Below, piece after piece: positions 1 to 8,859 of a stretch of DNA of 64,000 nucleotides (its first letter is position 1; every line of letters starts with the position of its first letter). Source of the DNA: Acidimicrobiales bacterium (GTDB lineage Bacteria > Actinomycetota > Acidimicrobiia > Acidimicrobiales > SZUA-35). Where the stretch lies: positions 124,001 to 188,000 of the forward strand of contig JANQPB010000027.1 in assembly GCA_028285495.1 (NCBI GenBank), given 5' to 3'. The translations under genes were made by a program, and so were the position numbers. Below the pieces are notes generated by a model that worked only from the letters and a program-made list of their open reading frames with translations, was not told the origin of the DNA and searched no databases.

Positions 1-443
1 TTGGCCAGCTCGTCGAGCACGTCGTCGTAGTCATCGGGGTCGACCAGCACGGTGACGTACTCGTGGTTCTTGGCCGCGGCCCGGAGCAGGGTGGGACCGC
101 CGATGTCGATCAGATCGATCGACGGGTCGCTGTCGAACGGGTAGAGGTTGCCGACGACGATGTCGATCAGGTCGAGGTTGTTGGCCTCGAGATCACGGAG
201 GTGGGCCGGATCGCGTCGATCGGCGAGGATGCCGCCGTGGACCCGGGGATGCAGGGTCACCACCCGATGGCCGAGCATCGCCGGGAAGCCGGTGATGTCG
301 GCGACGTCGGCAACGGGGATGTCGGCCTCCGCGATCGCCCTGGCCGTCCCCCCTGACGACACGAGGTCGACGCCGAGCCCGACGAGGTGGCGGGCCAGGT
401 CGACGATGCCGGTCTTGTCGTACACCGAAAGCAGCGCTCTCAC
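1..443 (-). CDS. purH: Bifunctional AICAR formyltransferase / IMP cyclohydrolase, N-terminal part (runs off the left edge)
   Basis: Catalyses the last two steps of purine synthesis, AICAR to FAICAR to IMP, in the cytosol. Only about 147 N-terminal residues are present, covering the MGS-like IMP cyclohydrolase domain. The reverse-strand translation begins at a GTG at 443 (V-R-A-L-L-S-V-Y-D-K-T-G-I) and contains the family blocks SSGGTARAI, TGFPAMLGHRVVTLHPR-VHGG and DLIDIVVGNLYPF. The start is chosen because the YDKTG block normally lies about 10 residues from the N-terminus. The formyltransferase domain lies outside the window. It lies in the same window as guaB3 and guaA but about 20 kb from them. 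Confidence 0.93.
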   Translation of the reverse strand, partial: MRALLSVYDKTGIVDLARHLVGLGVDLVSSGGTARAIAEADIPVADVADITGFPAMLGHRVVTLHPRVHGGILADRRDPAHLRDLEANNLDLIDIVVGNLYPFDSDPSIDLIDIGGPTLLRAAAKNHEYVTVLVDPDDYDDVLDELA

Positions 444-514
444 CCTGCCGAACCTAGCGCTTGGCCGGCCGACCGCGGCGCAACCGACCCGAGTGGCCGG
501 TCGGGCCGGCGCCT

Positions 515-1267
515 TCACACCGATGGCGACCGCTTCGCCCACACCTGGAGCTCACCCCGGTAGGGGAACGGGATCGGCTCGGCCTCGCCCGCCACCGCCG
601 CCCGGATCTCGGCCGCGACCTCGGCCTTGGCCGCCGCCGGGAGGGCGGCGATGAAGCTCGTCGACAGGGCCCGGTCGACGACCCCGTCGACATCGACGGG
701 CTTCGTGTTGTCGACCGTCCACTCGCCGACGGGCTCCAGGCGCTCGTCGCCGTCGATCGCCCGGCGCCAGGCCTGGTCACGGTGACGCGGGGTGTCGTCG
801 GCGTGGCGGTCGATGACCGCCATGTACCGGCGATACCAGGGGGCGTCGCCCTCCTTGACGTTCCAGATCGTGGCCAGGAGCCCGCCAGGGGTGAGGACCC
901 GGGTGATCTCGTCGATGGCCGGGCCGTGGTCGAACCAGTGGAAGGCCTGGGCCACGACGACGGCGCCGACCGTGCCGTCGCCGACCGGGAGGTGCTCGGC
1001 GGTGCCGGAGCGGGCCTCGACCTGGGGGAGCGCCTCGACCAGGGCCGCCCGCATCGCCCCGACCGGCTCCACCGCGACCGGGGCCAGACCACGCTCGACG
1101 AGCTGAGCGGTCAGCACCCCGGTGCCGGCCCCGATCTCCAGGACCGCCCGGTCGGCGAGCAGGCGGGCCAGCCGGTCGACCAGGTCGTCGTGGTAGCGGG
1201 GCCGGCCGGACCGGTAGTGGGCGACACCGAGCTCGAACCCCTCGGCCGCGGCCCGGTGCACGGTCAC
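515..1267 (-). CDS. Class I SAM-dependent methyltransferase
   Basis: Probable SAM-dependent methyltransferase of 250 residues; the substrate is unknown. The SAM motif VLEIGAGTG is at residues 42-50, followed by AVEPVGAMR (acidic loop binding the ribose) and the VVVAQAFHWFD block typical of the Methyltransf_11 / Tam-like group. The GTG start at 1267 overlaps the TGA of the upstream gene by four bases (GTGA), which fixes the start and implies translational coupling. The coupled partner is a SCO6745-like protein. No substrate-specific domain can be seen. Confidence 0.82.
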   Translation of the reverse strand: MTVHRAAAEGFELGVAHYRSGRPRYHDDLVDRLARLLADRAVLEIGAGTGVLTAQLVERGLAPVAVEPVGAMRAALVEALPQVEARSGTAEHLPVGDGTVGAVVVAQAFHWFDHGPAIDEITRVLTPGGLLATIWNVKEGDAPWYRRYMAVIDRHADDTPRHRDQAWRRAIDGDERLEPVGEWTVDNTKPVDVDGVVDRALSTSFIAALPAAAKAEVAAEIRAAVAGEAEPIPFPYRGELQVWAKRSPSV

Positions 1268-2244
1268 GAGCTCGGCCCACCGGCCGAGCGCCCCGGCGGG
1301 CGGACCGCCGGCATCCACCGGGGGCCGGCGGTGGCGTCGATCCGGGCCAGGAAGGCGTCCTCGTTCGCCTCGATGGCGGCGCAGAACGCCTCGGTCTCCT
1401 CCCGGCCGACCGCCTGCCAGGCCGGGGCGGTGAGCTCGTCCGTCCGGCGCTCCAGGTCGGCCCGGAAGCGGTGCCCCTCCTCGGTGATGGCCGAGCGGCC
1501 GTCGGCGTCGGTCGCCGCCAGGCCCTTGGCCGCCAGGCGGGCCCAGCCGGCGGCCACGGCGTCGTCGTCTCCACCCCGGCTGCGGGCGATCCACTCCTCG
1601 CCGCCGTACTCGTCCGGGTCGATCATGGCCGAGTGGAGGAGGCCGACCTCGACGTCGTCGAGGTCCGCGGCGGCGCACAGCACCCAGTGGTTGTCGCCCC
1701 GCAGCTCCCGGAGGCAGTTGGCGGCGAGCCAGGCCGACAGCGGTGACTCGACCGGCTCGGGCCGGGGATGGGCCCGGTGGGCGGCGAACATCGGCCTGGC
1801 CCCGGCGTGCACCGCATCGACGCCACGCCACAGTGCCGGCGCCAGCTCGGCGAGCTCGGCCCCGAGCCCGGGGGCGATGTCGTCGAGGCCGGGCTCGACG
1901 GCCGCGTCGCGGACGGCCAGCACCCGCTCGGGCCCGGTGGCGCTGCGGGTCATCCCCAGCACCGCCTCGACGATCACCGGGTTGATCGAGTAGGCGGCCG
2001 CGGCGGCGACGGCGGGCGAGACGTCGCCAAGCGACGCCAGCCGCCACGACACCACCCAGCCACGACCGTCGGGCACGCCGAGGGCGGCGAAGCCCTCGAC
2101 GGCCGCCGGGTCCCACATCATCCAGCCGATCAGGTGGTGGCAGGCGACGCCGGTCCTGGCCGTCAGCGCGAGCCACGCCGGGTCGATGCCGTCGCCCGGC
2201 CCGGGTTCGGCCCGGTCGCCTGGCGGGGATCCGGTGTCGGACAT
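1264..2244 (-). CDS. SCO6745-like (SalK-related) protein
   Basis: 326 residues. The sequence resembles the actinobacterial SCO6745 family, small alpha-helical proteins with a winged-helix-like C-terminal part; their biochemical role is unknown to me. Visible features are a conserved helical start (CHHLIGWMMWDPAAVEGF), an internal NHWVLCAAADLDDVEVGLLH stretch, and a C-terminal ITEEGHRFRADLERRTDEL segment that reads like the wing of a MarR-like fold. A GAGGAG ribosome-binding site lies just upstream of the ATG. The downstream methyltransferase overlaps it by four bases. The family assignment is from memory of sequence character and is moderately certain. Confidence 0.6.
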   Translation of the reverse strand: MSDTGSPPGDRAEPGPGDGIDPAWLALTARTGVACHHLIGWMMWDPAAVEGFAALGVPDGRGWVVSWRLASLGDVSPAVAAAAAYSINPVIVEAVLGMTRSATGPERVLAVRDAAVEPGLDDIAPGLGAELAELAPALWRGVDAVHAGARPMFAAHRAHPRPEPVESPLSAWLAANCLRELRGDNHWVLCAAADLDDVEVGLLHSAMIDPDEYGGEEWIARSRGGDDDAVAAGWARLAAKGLAATDADGRSAITEEGHRFRADLERRTDELTAPAWQAVGREETEAFCAAIEANEDAFLARIDATAGPRWMPAVRPPGRSAGGPSS

Positions 2245-2266
2245 GGGGGTCTCCTCGTCTCGTCGG

Positions 2267-3397
2267 CTACAGCTCGGGATCGACGCAGCCGTCGGTTCCG
2301 CCGGTCTCGCCGCTCGGGTTGAAGATCCGGGGCGTGTCGACGTAGCCGGAGCCGGCGTCCTCGGTCGACAGGTAGCGCTCGATCCCGTCGGCCAGGGCCG
2401 CCGCGGCCACGTCGAGGTACTCGCCGGTGGCCAGCAGCGCCGCCTCCTTCGGGTTGCCGAGGTACGCCATCTCCACCAGCGCCGAAGTGGTGATCGGATA
2501 CCGGGCGATCCCGTAGGCGTCGGTGCCCTCGTCGTCGAGCACGGTCAGCACCCCGGCGTCGGTCCTGGCCGTCCACTCGATGTCGAACTGCGACAGCTCG
2601 GCGACCACCGACTCGTACAGCAGTCCGCCGAGCCGACGGGATTCCTCCGAAGCCGACTGCACGAAGACCTCGGTGCCCGGGACCGGCGACGGCGCCGAGG
2701 CCGGCGTGTTGTGGTGGATCGAGATGAAGACGTCGGGTCCGACGGCGTCGGCCAGGGCCGCCCGGCGGCTGATCGGGATGCGGTAGTCGGCGTTGCGGGT
2801 CAGGACGACGGTGATCGACCGGCGGGCCAGCTCGGCCGCGGTGTGGCGGGCCAGGTCGAGGTTGAGGGCGGCCTCGGTCAGCCCCGACTCGGCCACCGCG
2901 CCCTCCTCGTCGCCGCCGTGGCCGGGATCGATGACCACCTGGATCGCCCCGACCGGCTGGCCCCAGGGGATGACCACGGGGCTGCCACAGGGGGACTCGA
3001 CGAGGTAGCCGTCGTCGGCCTCGCCGGTCACGCGGACGAGCACCCCGCTGGGCGACAGCACGGCGCCGACGCCGGGAGGGGCCGGTCCGGTCGACCCGGG
3101 CGGTGCGCTCGTGTCGCCCGGTGGCGCCGTGGTCGAGGTCGACGCGGGTGAGCCGGTCGTCGTGGCCGTGCTCGACGAGCCGGCGGTCGTCGACGGGCCC
3201 TCGGACCCATCCTCCTCGGCGCCGTCCCGATCGGCCGAGTCGGCAGCGGCCGTGCCGACCGCCGCCCCCTGGTCGATCAACGTCGGTCGCTCGGCCCCCG
3301 AGCACCCGGCGGCCAGCGACAGGATCGCCACGAGCACGACGAACCCCGCCGCCCGCCACCGACCGGCGGTCGGATGGGCGGAGGGCGGGGTGGCCAT
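2267..3397 (-). CDS. N-acetylmuramoyl-L-alanine amidase (Amidase_3), lipoprotein
   Basis: Zinc amidase expected to cut the bond between MurNAc and L-alanine in peptidoglycan, outside the membrane. Of 376 residues, 18-32 form a lipoprotein signal with lipobox AAGC (Cys32). Residues 35-110 are a Ser/Thr/Pro-rich linker, and the amidase domain spans about 152-350. Zinc ligands and catalytic residues can be seen: VVIDPGHGG (His160), Glu170, SIHHN (His228) and VEMAYLGN (Glu309). It follows sucD by 33 bases on the same strand, so it may be read through from the sucCD operon. No SPOR or LysM binding domain is seen. Confidence 0.9.
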   Translation of the reverse strand: MATPPSAHPTAGRWRAAGFVVLVAILSLAAGCSGAERPTLIDQGAAVGTAAADSADRDGAEEDGSEGPSTTAGSSSTATTTGSPASTSTTAPPGDTSAPPGSTGPAPPGVGAVLSPSGVLVRVTGEADDGYLVESPCGSPVVIPWGQPVGAIQVVIDPGHGGDEEGAVAESGLTEAALNLDLARHTAAELARRSITVVLTRNADYRIPISRRAALADAVGPDVFISIHHNTPASAPSPVPGTEVFVQSASEESRRLGGLLYESVVAELSQFDIEWTARTDAGVLTVLDDEGTDAYGIARYPITTSALVEMAYLGNPKEAALLATGEYLDVAAAALADGIERYLSTEDAGSGYVDTPRIFNPSGETGGTDGCVDPEL

Positions 3398-3430
3398 CGG
3401 GTCTGGCTCGACGGGCGGAGCGGGACCGGG

Positions 3431-4315
3431 CTAGAGCCCGGCGACGATCTCCGCCATCAGCTCGCCGGCCTCGGTCGGGTTCTGCCCGACCCGGACCCCG
3501 GCGTCGGTCAGCGCCTCCATCTTGGCCTGGGCGGTGCCCTTGCCCCCGGAGACGATGGCGCCGGCGTGGCCCATCTTCTTGCCTGGCGGGGCGGTCACGC
3601 CGGCCACGTAGCTGGCCACCGGCTTGGTCATCGAGCTCTTGATGAACTCGGCGGCCTCCTCCTCGGCCGAGCCGCCGATCTCGCCGATCATCATGACGGC
3701 CCTGGTCGCCGGGTCGGCCTCGAAGGCTCGGAGGCAGTCGATGAAGCTGGTGCCGGGAACCGGGTCGCCGCCGATGCCGACGCAGGTGGTGACGCCGATG
3801 TCCTTCTGCTTCAGCTCGTACAGCGCCTGGTAGGTCAGGGTGCCGGAGCGGCTCACGATGCCGACCGGGCCGCCCTCCTTGGCGATGTGGCCGGCGGTGA
3901 TGCCGATGTTGGCCTTGCCGGGGCTGATGATGCCGGGGCAGTTCGGGCCGAGCAGCCGGGTGTCGGGGAAGTCGGCCTTCAGCTTGTTGTAGAAGTAGGC
4001 CTCGTCGTGGGCCGGGACGCCCTCGGTGATGGCCACGATGAACTCGATGCCGGCCTCGGCCGCCTCCAGCACGGCGCTCTTCACGCCGGGGGCGGGAATG
4101 AAGATGCAGCTGGCGTTGGCCCCGGTTGCCTCCCTGGCCTCGGCCACGTTGGCGTAGACGGGGATGCCGTCCACGTCGGTGCCGGCCTTCTTCGGGTTCG
4201 TCCCGGCCACGACCTGGGTGCCGTAGTCACGGTTCAGCAGGCCGTAGTAGCGGCCCTGGGACCCGGTGAGGCCCTGGTAGACGACCTTGGTGTTCTCGTC
4301 GACGAAGATGCTCAT
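3431..4315 (-). CDS. sucD: Succinate--CoA ligase, alpha subunit
   Basis: Alpha subunit of the TCA-cycle enzyme that converts succinyl-CoA to succinate with NDP phosphorylation. 294 residues, the normal length. It has the CoA-binding Rossmann start (VYQGLTGSQGRYYG), the LLGPNCPGIISPG block, and the phosphohistidine site in KKMGHAGAIV (His250). The ATG at 4315 is the natural start and is 26 bases after sucC. A much longer open frame continues upstream in the same phase, but it runs antisense to neighbouring genes and is not coding there. Confidence 0.97.
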   Translation of the reverse strand: MSIFVDENTKVVYQGLTGSQGRYYGLLNRDYGTQVVAGTNPKKAGTDVDGIPVYANVAEAREATGANASCIFIPAPGVKSAVLEAAEAGIEFIVAITEGVPAHDEAYFYNKLKADFPDTRLLGPNCPGIISPGKANIGITAGHIAKEGGPVGIVSRSGTLTYQALYELKQKDIGVTTCVGIGGDPVPGTSFIDCLRAFEADPATRAVMMIGEIGGSAEEEAAEFIKSSMTKPVASYVAGVTAPPGKKMGHAGAIVSGGKGTAQAKMEALTDAGVRVGQNPTEAGELMAEIVAGL

Positions 4316-4341
4316 GTCGGATACGTCTCCTAGCCCTGTCC

Positions 4342-5484
4342 TCAGCCCTGCGCCAGCTCGACGGCGCGGCGGGCCGCGTCGAGCATGGTCGGTTCCATCA
4401 TCAGCTTGTCGTCGAGCTCGGGTTCGAGGATCGCCCGACCCTCGGTGGCGTTGGTGCCGTCGAGCCGGATCACGATCGGGGCGTCGATCGTCACCCGCTT
4501 CATGGCCTCGAGGATGCCGTTGGCCACCTCCTCGCCCCGGGTGATGCCGCCGAAGATGTTGATCAGGATCGACTTCACCTCCGGGTCGTTGTTGATCACC
4601 TCGAGCGCCCCGGCCATGACGTCGGCGTTGGCCCCGCCCCCGATGTCGAGGAAGTTGGCCGGCTTGCCACCGACCTGGTTGACGACGTCGACCGTGCTCA
4701 TGGCCAGGCCGGCCCCGTTGGCGATCACGCCGACCGAGCCCTCGAGCCCCACGTACTGCAGGCCCTTCTCGTTGGCCGCCTCCTCCCGCTCGTCGCGGGG
4801 CTGGGTGGCGTCGTACTGCGCGTAGTCGGGGTGCTCGTAGATGGCGTTGCCGTCGAGGCTGACCTTGGCGTCGAGGGCGTGGACCTCGCCGGTCGGCTTC
4901 AGGATCAGCGGGTTGATCTCGACGAGGTCGGCGTCGCCATCGACGTAGGCGGTGTAGAGCTTCATGAGGATGTCGACCGCACCCTCGGTCGCCTGGGGGT
5001 TGAGGTTGGCCGCCGCGACCCAGGCCCGGCAGGCCTCTTCCGACAGGCCCTCGACGGGGTCGACGTGGATCCTGGCGATGGCGTCGGGGTTCTCCTCGGC
5101 CACGGCCTCGATCTCGACGCCGCCCTCGGCCGACAGCATGCCGAGGTACTTCTTGGCCGAGCGGTCGAGGGTGAAGCTGGCGTAGTACTCCTCGGCGATG
5201 TCGGACGCCCGCTCGACCCAGATGATCTCGACGATGTGGCCCTTGATGTCGAGCCCGAGGATGTTGGTGGCGTGGGTGCGGCACTCCTCGGCGTCGGCGG
5301 CGAGCTTGACGCCGCCGGCCTTGCCCCGCCCGCCGGTGTGGACCTGGGCCTTGACCACCACCGGGTAGCCGATGCGATCGGCGATGGCGACGGCCTCGTC
5401 GACCGAGCTCGTGGCCTCGCCATCGGACACCGGTATGCCGTAGCTGGCGAAGAACTGCTTGCCCTGATACTCCAATAGGTCCAC
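4342..5484 (-). CDS. sucC: ADP-forming succinate--CoA ligase, beta subunit
   Basis: Beta subunit with the ATP-grasp domain; partner of SucD. 380 residues. Begins MDLLEYQGKQFFASYGIPVS, typical of the family. Also visible are GGRGKAGGVKLA (nucleotide-binding glycine loop), DLVEINPLIL (metal/nucleotide site) and ILINIFGGITRGEEVANG (contact region with the alpha subunit). The GTG start at 5484 is preceded by AAGGGG five bases away. A divergent promoter region separates it from the plus-strand membrane protein at 5660. Confidence 0.97.
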   Translation of the reverse strand: MDLLEYQGKQFFASYGIPVSDGEATSSVDEAVAIADRIGYPVVVKAQVHTGGRGKAGGVKLAADAEECRTHATNILGLDIKGHIVEIIWVERASDIAEEYYASFTLDRSAKKYLGMLSAEGGVEIEAVAEENPDAIARIHVDPVEGLSEEACRAWVAAANLNPQATEGAVDILMKLYTAYVDGDADLVEINPLILKPTGEVHALDAKVSLDGNAIYEHPDYAQYDATQPRDEREEAANEKGLQYVGLEGSVGVIANGAGLAMSTVDVVNQVGGKPANFLDIGGGANADVMAGALEVINNDPEVKSILINIFGGITRGEEVANGILEAMKRVTIDAPIVIRLDGTNATEGRAILEPELDDKLMMEPTMLDAARRAVELAQG

Positions 5485-5659
5485 TGCTGCCCCTTGAGCT
5501 GGTCGTCGGTCGACGTGGCGTGTGCGATCGTGTTGCCGGAACCCGCCGCTGCGATACTAGTGGGGCGTCGGTGGAATGCTCTGCTTGCCGCCGACCCGTC
5601 CAGGAAGCCCGTTTCGACGACCTCACGCCGGCAGACGGCGAAGGAGAGCACCCCGAGCC
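5485..5659. promoter_or_regulatory. Divergent promoter region sucC / Rieske-like gene
   Basis: 175 bases between divergent genes. On the plus strand TTGCCG (5533-5538) and TACTAG (5555-5560) are 16 bases apart, a fair -35/-10 pair for the 5660 gene. On the minus strand TAGTAT overlaps the same bases and would give sucC a leader of roughly 65-70 bases. The two promoters therefore share DNA and may compete. Confidence 0.45.
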
Positions 5660-6133
5660 ATGCCCGTTGCCCAAGGAGGCCCAGCGCCGGCCAGGCAGGC
5701 GCTGACCGTCGGCGTCGCCGTCCTGCTCGGACTGGTGGCGATCGTCTTCCTCGTGACCCGCTTCGACGACCTCGGCGGCGGAGGGACCGAGGTTCCCCTC
5801 GGCGGGCAGGAACTGCCGCTCGGGCCGACGGCCGAGCTGGCCCCCGCCGTCGCCGACAGCGGGCCGTTGCTGTTCCCCGGGCCCGAGGGGGCGGGCCGGG
5901 ACATCTGGCTCCAGCACCTCGGACCGGGCGACGCCGACGGTTGGGTGGCGTTCTCGGTCAGGGCCGCCGACGCCAGCCTCGACTGCGTGACCGAGTGGCA
6001 GGAGGCCGACGACACCTTCGTCGACGCCTGCGACGGAACCGTCTACCCGTCCGACGGCGACGGCCTGACCCAGTACCCGGTCTCGATCGACGCCGACGGC
6101 AAGCTGACCCTCGGGCTCACACCACTGCGCTGA
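5660..6133 (+). CDS. Membrane-anchored protein with a ligand-less Rieske-like domain
   Basis: 157 residues, unknown function. Residues 14-34 form one transmembrane segment (N-terminal anchor). The C-terminal ~65 residues read like a Rieske fold: S-L-D-C-V-T-E-W (Cys109) aligns with box I (C-T-H-L-G-C-x-V-x-W) and F-V-D-A-C-D-G-T-V-Y (Cys124) aligns with box II (C-P-C-H-G-S). The four 2Fe-2S ligands would be replaced by Asp104, Ser106, Asp122 and Asp125, while the two cysteines that form the disulfide in true Rieske proteins remain. It therefore cannot bind a standard cluster. AAGGAGAG (5641-5648) sets the ATG. Antisense to nothing essential; followed by a phosphodiesterase gene 61 bases downstream. 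Confidence 0.6.
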   Translation: MPVAQGGPAPARQALTVGVAVLLGLVAIVFLVTRFDDLGGGGTEVPLGGQELPLGPTAELAPAVADSGPLLFPGPEGAGRDIWLQHLGPGDADGWVAFSVRAADASLDCVTEWQEADDTFVDACDGTVYPSDGDGLTQYPVSIDADGKLTLGLTPLR

Positions 6134-6194
6134 TGCGTCCCGAGCGGTGACCCCCGAGGCACCCCGACCCCGAACAGCTCGAGAGGCGACGACC

Positions 6195-6995
6195 ATGCTG
6201 CTGGCCCAGTTGACCGACACCCACATCATCGAGCCAGGTGTCGAGCACGACCACCTGCTCGACAACACCGAGCGGCTGGCCGCCGCCGTCGACCGGTTGT
6301 GCGCCGAGACGCTCAGCCCGGACGCGGTGCTGGCCACCGGCGACCTGACCGACCACGGCACCGAGGCGGCGATGAAGATCCTCGTCGACCTGCTGGAGCC
6401 CCTGGAGGCGCCGGTGCTGGCCATCCCCGGCAACCACGACGTGCGGGAGACCTTCGCCGCCTGCTTCGACCTGCCGTGGGCGTCGCCGACCAACCTGAGC
6501 TGGTCGGTCGACGTCGGCGAGGTCCGGGTGATCGGGCTCGACACGCTGATCCCGGGGAGCCACGGCGGCCGGTTCGACGACGAGCGCCGGGCCTGGCTCG
6601 AGGATGCCCTCGACGACGCCGCCGGCCGTCGCACCGTGCTGGCCATGCACCACCCGCCCTTCCTGTCCGGCATCGGCTGGATGGACGAGATGTCGCTCGA
6701 GGGCCGCGACGCCTTCGCCGAGGTCGTGGCCGACCGCCCGCATCTCGACCGGATCCTGTGCGGGCACCTGCACCGGCCGATGACAACGACGATCGGCGGG
6801 GTCACGACGACCACCGGGATCGCCACCGCCCAGCACATCGAGCTCGACCTGGCCCCCGGGGCCCCGGTCGGCATCATCTGCGACCCGGGTGGCTACCAGC
6901 TCCACCACCTGCACGACGGCCGCTGGGTGACCCACAACCGCTACATCGAGACCGGGGCCGAGGTCGTTCGCCCGTCCTGGGCCACGGAAGGCTAG
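6195..6995 (+). CDS. CpdA-like calcineurin-type phosphodiesterase
   Basis: Metallophosphoesterase of the class III cyclic nucleotide phosphodiesterase type (CpdA/Rv0805-like), 266 residues. All metal motifs are present in order: LTDTHI (Asp8, His10), ATGDLTD, PGNHD, AMHHPPF and CGHLHRP. The start at 6195 is chosen over an upstream ATG because AGAGG lies 9 bases before it and the protein then begins at the first beta strand. Likely substrates are 3',5'-cAMP or other phosphodiesters, which is inferred from the family. Its stop overlaps the stop of the convergent SDR gene by four bases (CTAG). Confidence 0.85.
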   Translation: MLLAQLTDTHIIEPGVEHDHLLDNTERLAAAVDRLCAETLSPDAVLATGDLTDHGTEAAMKILVDLLEPLEAPVLAIPGNHDVRETFAACFDLPWASPTNLSWSVDVGEVRVIGLDTLIPGSHGGRFDDERRAWLEDALDDAAGRRTVLAMHHPPFLSGIGWMDEMSLEGRDAFAEVVADRPHLDRILCGHLHRPMTTTIGGVTTTTGIATAQHIELDLAPGAPVGIICDPGGYQLHHLHDGRWVTHNRYIETGAEVVRPSWATEG

Positions 6996-7795
6996 CCGCC
7001 CGGGGCCGCCCCGTCGTCGGCCGCCTCGATCCTGGCCTGCAGCCGGCGCATCCCCCGCAGCCACTTCTCGGGATCGGTGGTCTTGAACGCCATCCACTCC
7101 TGGGCCACCGGGTTCGTCAGGATGAGGAACCGCTCCTCGGCGAAGGCGTCGACCACCTGCTGGGCCACCTCCTCCGGCTCCGCGATCGGGCCGGCGGCGA
7201 GGCGTCCCCACTCCGAGTCGGCCTGGTCGCCGAGCATCGGGGTGCGGACCCCCAGCGGCGCCAACAGATAGGAGCGGACGCCCTTGTCGTGGTAGGTGAT
7301 CGACAGCCACTCGGCCAGGCCGACCACAGCGTGCTTCGACACGGCGTAGGGCGCATTGCCGTGGCTGGTGAGGATGCCGGCCATGGACGCCGTGAACTGG
7401 AGGTGGCCCTCGCCCCTGGCCAGCATCCCCGGCAGCACGGTCCGGACGGCGTGCACGTGGGCCATCAGGTTCACGTCCCACTGCCGCTGCCACTCGTCGA
7501 GCGGCGTCGTCAGCGGGTCGCCGCCCGAGGCGATGCCGGCGTTGTTGCACAGCACGTCGACCGGGCCGAGCTCGTCGTCGATCCGGGTGAGCATCGACGT
7601 GATCTCCGACTCGACGCCGACGTCGACGACCTCGGCCAGACCGCCGATGTCGGCGGCCACCCGCTCGGCCCCCGCGGCGTCACGGTCGACGACGACGACG
7701 GCCCGAGCCCCGTCCGCGGCGAATCGGCGGCACAGGGCCTCGCCGATCCCGCTCGCCCCGCCGGTCACCACACACACCCGATCGGTCACCTGCAT
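6992..7795 (-). CDS. Short-chain dehydrogenase/reductase (SDR)
   Basis: NAD(P)-dependent oxidoreductase of the classical SDR family, 267 residues. TGGASGIG (11-18) binds the cofactor, LCNNAGI follows, and the catalytic Ser-Tyr-Lys set lies in TASMAG...PYAVSKHA. After the ADP-binding strand it has VVDRD, an acidic residue that usually selects NAD over NADP. Substrate unknown. AGGGGA precedes the ATG by five bases. It is divergent from the aldo/keto reductase at 7924 and convergent with the phosphodiesterase. Confidence 0.9.
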   Translation of the reverse strand: MQVTDRVCVVTGGASGIGEALCRRFAADGARAVVVVDRDAAGAERVAADIGGLAEVVDVGVESEITSMLTRIDDELGPVDVLCNNAGIASGGDPLTTPLDEWQRQWDVNLMAHVHAVRTVLPGMLARGEGHLQFTASMAGILTSHGNAPYAVSKHAVVGLAEWLSITYHDKGVRSYLLAPLGVRTPMLGDQADSEWGRLAAGPIAEPEEVAQQVVDAFAEERFLILTNPVAQEWMAFKTTDPEKWLRGMRRLQARIEAADDGAAPGG

Positions 7796-7911
7796 CCGAA
7801 TCCCCTGTTCCTGTCGTGCCGTCCTGCGTCGGCCCCTTGTCGGCCCGGTCGACCGTAGGCCGCCCCTCGCCCGGCCGACAAGCGATCGGGGCTGGCCCGA
7901 TGGTCGTGCAC

Positions 7912-7917
7912 TACGGT
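7912..7917 (+). promoter_or_regulatory. -10 box TACGGT, leaderless start of the aldo/keto reductase
   Basis: TACGGT ends six bases before the ATG at 7924, so transcription should start at or next to the start codon; no Shine-Dalgarno sequence is present. Confidence 0.5.
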
Positions 7918-7923
7918 GCCGGC

Positions 7924-8859
7924 ATGGAGCAACGATCCCTCGGGCAGCTGTCGGTCTCCGTCGTCGGGCTCGGCTGCAACAACTTCGGCATGACGATCGA
8001 CGACGAGGCCACGCAGCACGTCGTCGACGCCGCCATCGACGCCGGCATCACCTACTTCGACACCGCCGAGTCCTATGGCCGGGGCCGCTCCGAGGAGTTC
8101 CTCGGCAAGGCTCTCGGGTCCCGCCGGGGCGACGTCGTGGTGGCCAGCAAGTGGGGACACACCGTGTCGCTGGCCGATGGCGAGCGCGGCGGCGACCCGA
8201 CTCAGGTCCGTCGGCGGCTCGAGGCCAGCCTCGAGCGGCTCGGCACCGACTACATCGACCACTATCAACTGCATCGGCCCGACCCGGAGACCCCGATGGA
8301 GGAGACGCTCGGGTGCCTGGCGGAGTTGCGGGACGAGGGCAAGATCCGCGAGATCGGTTGCACCCACTTCAACGCCGACCAGCTGCAGGAGTCGGCCGAC
8401 GCCGCAGCCGAGCACGACCTCGCCCCCTATCCGTCGGTCCAGAACCACTACTCGCTGCTGACCCGAGATCCCGAGACCGACGGGGTGTTCGAGACCTGCG
8501 AGCGGCTCGGCGTCGCCTTCGTGCCCTACTTCCCGCTCGAGTCGGGCCTGCTGACCGGCAAGTTCCGACTCGGCCAGGACCGGCCCGAGGACTCCCGGCT
8601 CTCGAAGTGGGGGGACCGGGCCGACGCCTTCATCGACGACGACAAGCTCGCCGTCGTCGAGCGGCTGATCGCCTGGTGCACCGAGCGCGACCGGAGCCTG
8701 CTCGAGCTGGCGATCAGCTGGCACACCTCGCACCCGCTTGTCGCCTCGGTGATCGCCGGGGCCACGAAGCCGTCGCAGATCGAGGCCAACGTGGCCGCCG
8801 CCGGCTGGCAGCTGACCGCCGAGGATCGGGCCGAGGTCGACGCCGTCATCGCCGGCTGA
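7924..8859 (+). CDS. Aldo/keto reductase
   Basis: NADPH-dependent carbonyl reductase of the AKR superfamily, 311 residues. The (beta/alpha)8 barrel landmarks are GLGCNNFG, FDTAESYG (catalytic Asp and Tyr), ASKWGH (Lys) and YQLHRPD (His), followed by VIAGATKPSQIEANV, the usual cofactor phosphate-binding end. Start chosen at 7924 because a TACGGT -10 box lies at leaderless spacing; an in-frame ATG at 7900 precedes that box. Physiological substrate unknown. Confidence 0.9.
   Translation: MEQRSLGQLSVSVVGLGCNNFGMTIDDEATQHVVDAAIDAGITYFDTAESYGRGRSEEFLGKALGSRRGDVVVASKWGHTVSLADGERGGDPTQVRRRLEASLERLGTDYIDHYQLHRPDPETPMEETLGCLAELRDEGKIREIGCTHFNADQLQESADAAAEHDLAPYPSVQNHYSLLTRDPETDGVFETCERLGVAFVPYFPLESGLLTGKFRLGQDRPEDSRLSKWGDRADAFIDDDKLAVVERLIAWCTERDRSLLELAISWHTSHPLVASVIAGATKPSQIEANVAAAGWQLTAEDRAEVDAVIAG

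Noticed and set aside
4316..6877. Upstream extension of sucD into a protein of over 1100 residues
   Set aside because: SucD has its usual length from ATG 4315; the extension is antisense to sucC and the phosphodiesterase in another phase.
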